A stretch of 31,940 bases of DNA from CATOSP01 sp034422355 (lineage in GTDB: Bacteria; Chloroflexota; Dehalococcoidia; Lucifugimonadales; UBA3495). Positions 24,978-31,940 of this stretch are shown here, in pieces (position 1 is the first letter of the stretch; every line of letters begins with the position of its first letter). The notes beneath the pieces were generated by a model. It was not told the DNA's origin. It searched no databases and saw nothing but the letters and a program-made list of their open reading frames with translations. The stretch covers positions 1-31,940 of the forward strand of contig DAOUJS010000023.1 in NCBI GenBank assembly GCA_034422355.1, read 5' to 3'. A program made the position numbers and the translations under genes.

Positions 24978-27900
24978 TTACTGTTCCGGGCAAGTGGGGC
25001 CGGAACCATCCGCTATATCACTACGCCATTCCTGCAGGGAAGGAGGGGAGCACAGGCCTGCGTTTCTATCGAACCATAGGCCTTGTAAATCAGATAGGTT
25101 GCCCAGTTCGGGTGGAATGTTCCCAGTCAATTCATTGTCTTCAAGGCCCAAGTATATAAGCCGGGACAAGTTGCCCAGTTCCGGCGGAATGTCCCCGGTC
25201 AGGTCGTTGTCAATCAAGATCAAGCTGATCAGGTTGGAAAGGTTGCCCAGTTCCGGCGGAATCGCCCCCGTCAGTCTATTGCGATAGAGTTCCAGTTCGA
25301 TGACCCGTCCGGTACCATCGACAGTAACTCCATACCAATTTCCAATTGGAACAGCGGTCAGCCAGTTCTTGTTGTCCCACCAATGGGGGCCTCCGGTGGC
25401 ATTATAGAAAGCGACCAGCGCCGCCCGGTCAGAGTCGGCGGCGGGAGAAGGTTGCATGCAGATGGGGCCCATGTCTTGAAATACCCACAGCCAATCTTGC
25501 AGCGAAGGGGGAGCGCACAGGCCGCTGCCGTTAGACCGGAAATCAAAAACATTCAGACGTTGGAGGTTGGTGAGGCTCAAGGGAATCTCTCCCTGCAGGT
25601 CGTTGTGGGAAAGGTCCAAGTCCGACAGTTTGGAAAGGTTACCCAACTCCGGCGGCACACGGCCGGACAGCTTGTTCCCAGCAAGGTCCAGCACTTCGAG
25701 ATTGGACAGGTTCTCGAATTCCGGCGGAATCGGTCCCCAGAGATTGTTGCCGCTCAAGTCCAGGGTTTCCAGCCTGGCTAATTGGCCCAGTTCGGGCGGT
25801 AGAACTCCGGACAATCGTGCCCTTTGGCGGTTCAACTGTACAACCCTGCCTTCCTGGTCGGTAGTTACGCCGGACCATTCCCCCATGGGTTTCTTGGTGA
25901 ACCAGGTCTGGGGTACCTGCCACTCCGGGCCATCCGTAGAATTGTATAGGGCGGCCAGGCTTTCCCAGCCGGCGCCTACGCCAGGGGAAAGCGGGGAGGC
26001 CGGACAGTCGGGTCCGGAAGCCCTGTCGATGTCGTGGAACCAGCCCTCAATCGCTGGAGTTACACAAAGGGACAGGTCATAGAAGGGCAGGCTCAAGTAT
26101 TCCAGGTTAGACAGCCCGGTGAGTTCTGGCGGAATAACGCCCTCCAGTTCGTTTCCGTAAAGCGATAAATGGATTAGGCGGGAAAGATCGGCCAGTTCCA
26201 AAGGTATTGGTCCGGTCAGGTCGTTGTTGCTCAAGTCCAGATAGGCCAGGTTGGAAAGGTTGCCCAATTCCGGCGGAATTGGGCCGGTCAGGTTTTCGCT
26301 GATGAGGTTTATCCCGTGCAAGTCCAATTCGTACAAGTCTGTTAATTCCCCCAATTCCCGGGGTATAGGGCCGGTTAAGACGTTCCAGCCCAAGTCCAGA
26401 TGGGTCAGCTTGGAAAGGTTGCCCAATTCCGGGGGAACTGTTCCGATCAGGCGGTTGCTTGAGAGGAAAATATGGGACACCCTTCCATTGACGTCGGTGC
26501 TCACCCCGTGCCAAGTATCAACGGGTTCATCGGAGAGCCAATTCTCGTTTTCAGTCCACTGAGCGCCATTGGTGGCAGAGAACAGAGCAATCAGGGCATC
26601 CCGTTCTGTGTCGGCATTGGCAAGCGCCTCGCAAGCTGACCCGGATGCGTACCCGTTCTCTCGAAGCCTGTCCAGCAACTCTGTAGATGCGCAGACGCCC
26701 GGGTTGTCAGAAAAGTCGAAAGCCTCCAACTGGGTTAGCTTGACCAGGCTATTGGGGACCTCTCCGGACAGGTTATTCTGGCCAACCCTCAAGAAAGCAA
26801 GGTCAGGCATGTTACCTAACTCAACGGGAATGGATCCCGTCAGACTATTTTGGCTCAGGTCCATTGTTGTAAGGTTTGGCAAACCGGCTAACTCCGGCGA
26901 AATTGCGCCGGTCAGATTATTTTGGCTCAGGTCCATTGTGGTAAGGTTTGACAAACTGGCCAACTCCGGCGGAATTGCGCCGGTCAGATTGTTGCCTTTC
27001 AAGTTCAGGACCTTAAGCTCGCTCAGGTTACCCAGTTCCGCCGGGACGGGTCCACTCAGGTTATTGTTACTAAAGTCCAGCAATAGGCCGAGATTCACCA
27101 GGTTGCCCAGATCCGGCGGTATCTCCCCGGTCAGGTTATTGTGGCTCAGATCCAGGGTAGATGAACCTATCAGAGGACGCAAACATTCCGGGCGAGATTG
27201 TCCGGTCATCCGATATTCCTGGAAAACAATCAACCCCTCACACTTCCCAAGTTCGGGCTCTTCATCGGGCAGTCGCTCCATTAGGCCACGGTCATTGAGC
27301 CAGGCCAGATTGGCCAGTTCCGGTGGAATGGGGCCAGTCAGGTCATTGTGTCCGAGCCACAAGTCGTTAAGGTTGGGTAGGTTGCCCAGTTCCGGGGGGA
27401 TATGCCCGGTCAACCGGTTCTCGCTTAAGTTGAGAAATCTCAGGCTGGAAAGGTTGCCCCATTCCGGCGGTATGGGGCCGACCAGGTCATTGCTTCCCAG
27501 GTCCAAGGAGATGAGCTTAGAAAGGTTCCCCAACTCCGGCGGAATTTCTCCCGTCAAACCGCTGAACGACAGGAACAGAAATCCCAGGCTGGAAAGGTTG
27601 CCCCATTCTGGCGGTATGGGGCCGACCAGGTAATTGGCAGACAAGTCCAGAAAAAAGAGGCTGGAAAGGTTGCCCCATTCCGGAGGGACGGGGCCGACCA
27701 GGTCATTGTTAGATAAGTCCAGTAAGAAAAGGCTGGAAAGGCTACCCAACTCCGGCGGGATAAGGCCTGCCAGGTTATTGAGCGGCAAGTACAACTCGGT
27801 TACACGCCCCGTGTCGTCGGTAGTAACCCCATACCACTCCCCCAAAGGCCGGTCGCTCAGCCAATTCTCGCTGTTATTCCATTCGGGGCCGGCGGTAGCA

Positions 27901-28442
27901 CAATAGAGGGCCACCAGCGCCTCCCGGTCGGTGGCGGCCGAGGTTTCGGTGCCTGGCTCTCCCACCGGAGGCGGACATGCCTGCATTGAGGACGGAGCGA
28001 GGGTCGGTGGCGGCGCGTCGGGATCGGCTAATGTTGCAGAGCCGGCCGTTCCCGGCGAAACCTCTGAAACCCCTGAAACCCCTGAAACCCGAGTATCAGG
28101 ATTGCCTGGCACCTGAACAACGGATGATGTAGATGATGGTTGGTCAGCCTCAGTTGAGGAACTGTCAGTCATGGAGGCATCCAGACTCGCGGCGGCCGGA
28201 AGACCCGGCGTAACCGTTGGGTAGATGACAGAAGATGTGGATGGGGGTTGGGCCACCTCAGTTTCAGAACTGTTAATCATGGAGGTATCCAGCCCCACGG
28301 CGGACGGAATATCCGGCTCAACCGTTGGGTAGATGTCTGTGTCGCCGGTGCAGCCAACCAGCACAAAAAGCGCCATGGGGGCCATGGCGACCAGAGTCAA
28401 GAGTCGTTTGGCGCGCAATATTACAGTACCGATTTTACGCAT
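24978..28442 (-). CDS. Four-module leucine-rich-repeat lipoprotein
   Basis: The start at 28442 follows GGGGA at about eight bases and gives 1154 residues; the longer frame from 28526 lacks a ribosome site. The signal peptide ends in LFVLVGC (C31). Then come two tandem 36-residue Ser/Thr/Pro units and a linker. Four modules follow, each opening with an N-cap of the type ALVALYNATGGPxW ... WYGVTxDxxGRVxxL (near residue 172 for the first), then plant-type LRRs (LxxLxLxxNxLTGPIPPELGNL), then a Cys-capped end such as AGLCSPPSLQEW and GPTC. More than 25 repeats are visible in all. Such proteins bind proteins or glycans at the cell surface; no enzyme domain is present. Strongly repetitive DNA makes the locus prone to recombination. 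No partner genes are nearby. Confidence 0.88.
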   Translation of the reverse strand: MRKIGTVILRAKRLLTLVAMAPMALFVLVGCTGDTDIYPTVEPDIPSAVGLDTSMINSSETEVAQPPSTSSVIYPTVTPGLPAAASLDASMTDSSSTEADQPSSTSSVVQVPGNPDTRVSGVSGVSEVSPGTAGSATLADPDAPPPTLAPSSMQACPPPVGEPGTETSAATDREALVALYCATAGPEWNNSENWLSDRPLGEWYGVTTDDTGRVTELYLPLNNLAGLIPPELGSLSSLFLLDLSNNDLVGPVPPEWGNLSSLFFLDLSANYLVGPIPPEWGNLSSLGFLFLSFSGLTGEIPPELGNLSKLISLDLGSNDLVGPIPPEWGNLSSLRFLNLSENRLTGHIPPELGNLPNLNDLWLGHNDLTGPIPPELANLAWLNDRGLMERLPDEEPELGKCEGLIVFQEYRMTGQSRPECLRPLIGSSTLDLSHNNLTGEIPPDLGNLVNLGLLLDFSNNNLSGPVPAELGNLSELKVLNLKGNNLTGAIPPELASLSNLTTMDLSQNNLTGAISPELAGLPNLTTMDLSQNSLTGSIPVELGNMPDLAFLRVGQNNLSGEVPNSLVKLTQLEAFDFSDNPGVCASTELLDRLRENGYASGSACEALANADTERDALIALFSATNGAQWTENENWLSDEPVDTWHGVSTDVNGRVSHIFLSSNRLIGTVPPELGNLSKLTHLDLGWNVLTGPIPRELGELTDLYELDLHGINLISENLTGPIPPELGNLSNLAYLDLSNNDLTGPIPLELADLSRLIHLSLYGNELEGVIPPELTGLSNLEYLSLPFYDLSLCVTPAIEGWFHDIDRASGPDCPASPLSPGVGAGWESLAALYNSTDGPEWQVPQTWFTKKPMGEWSGVTTDQEGRVVQLNRQRARLSGVLPPELGQLARLETLDLSGNNLWGPIPPEFENLSNLEVLDLAGNKLSGRVPPELGNLSKLSDLDLSHNDLQGEIPLSLTNLQRLNVFDFRSNGSGLCAPPSLQDWLWVFQDMGPICMQPSPAADSDRAALVAFYNATGGPHWWDNKNWLTAVPIGNWYGVTVDGTGRVIELELYRNRLTGAIPPELGNLSNLISLILIDNDLTGDIPPELGNLSRLIYLGLEDNELTGNIPPELGNLSDLQGLWFDRNAGLCSPPSLQEWRSDIADGSGPTCPEQ
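28120..28335 (-). repeat. Two tandem 108-base units in the LRR lipoprotein linker
   Basis: Each unit encodes about 36 residues beginning IYPTV and ending STSSV. CCGTTGGGTAGATG occurs at both 28214-28227 and 28322-28335, exactly 108 bases apart. The two units differ at many positions, so the duplication is not recent. Confidence 0.65.
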
Positions 28443-29119
28443 GATCATGTCCCCAATTTGGTTTGCCCCTTTTCCATCGTTCCCATTACCGCAATCCCCG
28501 GTGTAAGAGACCCTCGACCATTTCAATTCCGGCTCGCCAGTCCTGCATTGGATACGGGATGCAAAGGCCGGCGTCGTTATGGAATTACGCTAATAGCGCC
28601 ACTGGCCCCCCACCGCCGTGCCTGCCGCATCATGGCGGCTCACTTTTGCCCCTTGGGACGCGAAAAGCTGGATATAAGATACACCAATAGGTGTATTACC
28701 AGTGTATTTTTTGGTCCTGTTCTATGTAAGTACTCATACATTTTGCCAAGCTCGTTATATGGTCAAGCTCCGAGGTCGCGGCAAAGCGGAAATGCTAAGG
28801 GGAGAGCGTCCAGACCGGGGAGTGAGTGGACTTGGGAGAGAGCAGGTGGAATAACCAAACGTCAGGGTCTGGGACGTCGCATCGACGGATGATCTTTGCT
28901 CCTTCCGAGCCAGGCCAGCCGGTGTATCAACGATAGCCTAAACGTCGATATCGTGCTCTAGGCGTGGGCCCTCTATTTGGCGAGCCCAAGGCAAGATAGA
29001 CCCGGGTGGGACGTTTGAAATAACAGCCCCACCCCTGCTCATCAGGCCCGGCGGTCCGTACCCGCTAGACCCGAAGGGCACCCTCAGTACCGCCGCACAC
29101 TGGTCGCGGCTACCTTCAC
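28443..29119. other. Intergenic region upstream of the LRR gene
   Basis: No gene recognised on either strand. An inverted repeat, ATACACC at 28679-28685 with GGTGTAT at 28690-28696, sits about 240 bases upstream of the LRR start and could be an operator. I found no clear promoter. Confidence 0.35.
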
Positions 29120-30142
29120 TCATCCGGCAGGAGACAGTTTGCTGGCAAGGGGCGCGGTGCGCCAGGCCCCCTTCGGTTCATCCTGCTTCAACATAGCGCC
29201 ATAGCCCCGCTCGTCCACGATGTGGTTGACCGAGAGCTGCCCCCGGCTGTCGTAGCCGCTCGTGTAGGCATACTCGACCTCGGCGCCCCAGGGAACCCAC
29301 CCGCCGATGCGCACCGTGCCGCCGCCGGGGTTGTCGCCGCCAGTCCCTGGCCCGCCGGCGCCCTTGACCACCACGCCCTTGCGGTCGTCCTTCTTCCAGG
29401 CCATCACCTTCAGCTTCACGGGAGCCACCAGTTCCGCCTGGGTCGGCGCGAACAGGACCTCGTGGAGCCGCCGCAGCACGTCTCCCGACGGGGTGCGCTG
29501 GCCGCTCATGATCAGGGAGAGGTGCCCGGTGCTGATGCCCGCCAGCCGGGCCACCAGGTTCTGCGAGTAGCCATGTGCATCCATCCGGTCCCACAGTGCC
29601 CTCGGGTCCACGGTCGGGCATTGCGCAGCCTCCACCGTGGCCGGGGCCTCCAGCACCGCCTCCACCTTGGCCTGGACCCCGGGGCTCATGTTTCGCTTGC
29701 CCCGCGACGCCATCGACAGGTAGCTGCGGGACACGCCCACCAGGTCGGCCAGCGCTCCCATGCTCAGGCCCACCTCCCTGGCCCGCTCCCGGATGCAGGT
29801 GCTTTCGCTGGTTACCAGTCCACCCTGGCGGTAGACCACTCCCTGGCCCGGCACCTCGCCCAGGATGGCCATGGCCCGTTCCCGCAGCATGGGAGTCCAG
29901 GGCCTGCTGCCTGCGGACACCTGGGACAAGTAGCCGTAGCTTATGCCCATCTTGTCGGCCAGTTCCTTGAGCGTGAGGCCCTTGCGCCGGGCGGCGGCCC
30001 GCAGTTCGCTCTCCAGCTTGCCCTGGCCCCTTCCGGCCTTATCGGCCTTGTCCTGTAAAGTGTTGGTGTCGCCCTGGCAGTCGAGGGTGGCCGCCAAGTT
30101 GTGGGTGATCTCCGTCTTGTTGATGCTGGTAGTCGCCTTCAT
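29120..30142 (-). CDS. Regulator with three tandem XRE-type helix-turn-helix domains
   Basis: ATG at 30142 is preceded by GGAGGAAG and gives 340 residues; the longer frame to 30268 has no such site. Three Cro/C1-type HTH units follow: about 44-95 (LTLKELADKMGISYGYLSQV), 115-165 (LSMGALADLVGVSRSYLSMA) and 182-231 (YSQNLVARLAGISTGHLSLI). All keep the Ala-Gly-S-x-x-(Y/H)-L-S core of DNA-contacting helices. The last 105 residues are Gly-rich, then beta-like (TVRIGGWVPWGAEVEYAYTS), and may sense a ligand or make dimers. Three HTH domains in one chain suggest binding to spaced or repeated sites; three copies of a CGRCCCCGCTC motif lie just upstream of the gene. No phage genes are visible nearby. 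Targets unknown. Confidence 0.75.
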   Translation of the reverse strand: MKATTSINKTEITHNLAATLDCQGDTNTLQDKADKAGRGQGKLESELRAAARRKGLTLKELADKMGISYGYLSQVSAGSRPWTPMLRERAMAILGEVPGQGVVYRQGGLVTSESTCIRERAREVGLSMGALADLVGVSRSYLSMASRGKRNMSPGVQAKVEAVLEAPATVEAAQCPTVDPRALWDRMDAHGYSQNLVARLAGISTGHLSLIMSGQRTPSGDVLRRLHEVLFAPTQAELVAPVKLKVMAWKKDDRKGVVVKGAGGPGTGGDNPGGGTVRIGGWVPWGAEVEYAYTSGYDSRGQLSVNHIVDERGYGAMLKQDEPKGAWRTAPLASKLSPAG

Positions 30143-30187
30143 TTCGCTTCCTCCGAAAGGCAGAAAGCGAGGCCGGCCCGAATGGAC

Positions 30188-30362
30188 CGACCCCGCTCTC
30201 TGGTTCAAGATGCAGGTCTTTTGGTGCGGTCCATTCAGCCGCTGTGGTGTCCGCCGGTGGCGAAACACGAAGAGCGGGGCCGCCTCCCCCGCAGTTGGGA
30301 GAGACGACCCCGCTCGTTGGCGCCTATTCGATTGTCGTGTCAGGGGCAGCCCATTGAGCCGC
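30188..30362. promoter_or_regulatory. Repeated motif upstream of the triple-HTH gene (candidate operators)
   Basis: CGACCCCGCTC occurs at 30188-30198 and 30305-30315, and, inverted with one mismatch, at 30272-30282. Each direct copy is followed about 45 bases on by CCATTCAGCCGC or CCATTGAGCCGC (30231, 30351), so a unit of about 55 bases has been duplicated. The set lies 46-220 bases upstream of the ATG at 30142 and could be an autoregulatory site. Confidence 0.4.
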
Positions 30363-30904
30363 CCCGGTTGCCGCCTCGCCGCTACTTGGGCAGCGGGCCC
30401 TGAGTTACCGCCGGTTCACCGCTTGCTCCAACCGGTCCGTGATGACCGGGAAATCATGCTGATCGTTGTTGCTGTGATTCACCTCCTCGATGTGGTTGTG
30501 GTCGTGGTTATCGCCTCTGTCGCTGACGTGCTGCCCGCTGCTGACCCGGTTGCTGACGGCGGCAACGGCGCCGGTGATTGGCGCGACGGCACGCCGCTTT
30601 CTCCCGATTCCTGCCGCTACCAGCGCCACCCTGGAGACGATGCCGTTGCCCGGGCCGTTGGTCCCACGCCTGCCGAAGGACGAGTTGGGCCACTCTCGTG
30701 ATGGTTAGACCGGTTCGCCACCGGGGGATTCTCCCTGAACTCGCCATCGTCCCGTCCGAGCGCGTTGACAGTGCAAGTGGGCCACTGTAGGATTGCAACC
30801 GGTATCAAGAGATGGGTACTCTTGGTGTCTCCTGTGTCGTTCGTCCCGGTGTTTGTTGTTGCGCCGGGGCGAATTTTTTGTTTGCCAGCTGGGCAATGTG
30901 GGGT

Positions 30905-31043
30905 GACGCAGGGCGCACGTCGCCCAGGGTCGGGTTAAGCGGGGCAATCCAACCCCGGCGCGAGACGCACTGCGCCCAGGGCCGGGCAGCGCAACGGGAA
31001 AAGCAGGGGTGGGGATTGTCGAAAGACGCAGGTCGCCCAGGGT
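30905..31043. repeat. Three GACGCA ... CGCCCAGGG units about 60 bases apart
   Basis: GACGCA starts at 30905, 30964 and 31025, and each is followed within 16 bases by CGCCCAGGG (30921, 30973, 31034). The spacing is 59 and 61 bases for the first part. The sequences between are unrelated except for G-rich content. The units are too diverged and too few for a CRISPR array. Confidence 0.4.
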
Positions 31044-31627
31044 GTCGTTCCGGGGCTGCCGCTACGTGAGGGAGACGGGGAGCAATGAGAGTGACGCGGT
31101 CCGGCCAGCGGCCAGGTATTCAACTACCGGCCTGGTGGCAACCGCGTTGCATGCTAAAGCGCCCGGCCTGCCGCCGTTGCCGACGGACTGCCGGAGCAAG
31201 TTGAAGCTACGGCGCCGTTGTAGTTAACTGGCAGCCTGGCCGCAGCCGCAGGGGAGCAACCGGAGCTATGCTGCTCGCTCCAGCCGCAATGGCGAGGAAC
31301 GCGAAGCAGGTTGGACCGCTCCGCTGATAAACCGGATGGGTGAGTAAATCCGGGATGCCGTGCTGTTTCTCTAGGCTACCTCGCTTGCACTTGTGATGCG
31401 CCGTTGGATAGGGATTCCACGCCTTGAGTTGGGTTCCAGGTGAAGCGCAACGTGCGCTCCAGGGTTGTGGTTCCGGCTGGGATGCCGCGAGAAATTCCCG
31501 CCAACGCCTCAGCCTGGGTGAGAACAAAGCGCCGCTAAACGCTCCGTCTCCGACGCCTGGCAGAAGAGGCGATCAACCTCCACCACCTGGCGGACGTCCG
31601 GTGCAAGGAGTAGTCATCTCCAGGCAT

Positions 31628-31745
31628 CGAACGGGTGCCCAGCGACCGGAGGGATCAACTCCGAACCGCTGAACGGTGCCCGGCGGGAGAAGGACTTAAA
31701 CACTCCAACCGCCGGACTGGACCGGGAACGAGGGACTTAACACCC
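31628..31745. repeat. Degenerate tandem repeats of about 42 bases
   Basis: GAACGGGTGCCCAGCG near 31628 recurs as GAACGGTGCCCGGCG near 31672, and GGACTTAAACACTCC near 31692 recurs as GGACTTAACACCCC near 31733. Spacing is 41-44 bases. Function unknown. Confidence 0.35.
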
Positions 31746-31940
31746 CGTCAATCCGGCCCGCGCTGCTTGCGGAGAGCTACGTCAAATCCGCAGCGGCAGC
31801 ATTCCCTCTTGGGCGACCCTTCCAGAGAGCGAATCATCCGTCAGGTCATACCCGGGCTCAAGGGAGACGCCCCCAGGTTTCTATGGCGGGAAACACTGGA
31901 AAAGCCTGAAAACCATTTTATTGTCTCGCACTCCAGGCCC

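Larger units (their letters stand above)
30363..31940. other. GC-rich stretch without a recognised gene
   Basis: Frames on both strands are short or of low complexity and match nothing I know. The best small candidate is a minus-strand frame from GTG at 30629 to 30405 (74 residues), with an Ala/Val-rich N-terminus and a His/Asn/Asp-rich tail, but its start has no ribosome site. The rest holds the short repeats listed separately. Confidence 0.35.

Noticed and set aside
26569..27633. Long plus-strand frame opposite the LRR gene
   Set aside because: It arises from the repetitive antisense of LRR codons and has no start signal or domain.
30905..31043. CRISPR-like array
   Set aside because: Only three diverged units, irregular spacing between their two parts, and no identical repeats or cas genes.
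31424..31672. Small plus-strand gene near the right edge
   Set aside because: Low-complexity Pro/Gly/Arg product, no ribosome site, no recognisable domain.

Overview
The window looks like a piece of a Chloroflexota genome, possibly of the SAR202/Dehalococcoidia type. This rests on style rather than a marker gene: many secreted lipoproteins with a short lipobox and a Thr/Pro-rich linker, a one-polypeptide histidine kinase-response regulator-winged helix protein, bacterial LRR lipoproteins of the IPPELGNL type, and IS21, IS110 and IS630 remnants. No rRNA or tRNA gene was recognised, so the assignment is tentative. Gene density is moderate, and there are several long non-coding or decayed stretches.

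Layout. 1-533: 3' end of a membrane-anchored surface protein. 534-1562: a small repeat with a terminator, and the decayed C-terminus of an OmpR-type regulator. 1563-3953 (minus): intact GAF-PAS-HisKA-HATPase-REC-winged helix signalling protein, divergent from a 1747-aa subtilisin-like lipoprotein with a long Fn3/Ig-like stalk (4276-9519). 9852-12178: an IS21-family element with intact istB and with the 5' part of istA replaced by two inverted, truncated IS110-family transposase fragments. It ends inside a truncated secreted-protein gene. 12691-16690: a probable operon with a consensus-like promoter, an N6-adenine DNA methyltransferase, a SacI-like restriction endonuclease, an HExxH lipoprotein and an unknown protein, followed by a second copy of the terminator repeat. 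17056-22262: four consecutive lipoprotein genes, the third frameshifted. 22375-23676: a cytochrome oxidase subunit IV-like/cytochrome c fusion and a small membrane protein. 23677-24977: a truncated IS630 transposase and an ispF-like scrap. 24978-28442 (minus): a four-module LRR lipoprotein. 29120-30142 (minus): a regulator with three HTH domains. 30143-31940: GC-rich sequence with short repeats and no convincing gene.

The most interesting theme is a shared module of about 100 residues. It occurs twice in the N-terminal pro-region of the subtilase and again in three of the four lipoproteins at 17056-22262 (once, once and twice). Its pattern, a YPKL-like lead-in, a beta strand, a helix ending in a W/L-rich segment, then 'V-x-A-x-(V/L)P-x-x-x-L-x-x-L-x-x-x-x-x-V-x-x-V', resembles the subtilisin propeptide / I9 inhibitor fold. 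This suggests, as an inference, a set of membrane-tethered inhibitor or chaperone lipoproteins matched to a membrane-tethered subtilase.

A second theme is a dispersed intergenic element (three copies, at 636, 9795 and 16570) that ends in a rho-independent terminator in two copies. It has a stem whose pairing is kept by compensatory changes, so it is a candidate structured RNA.
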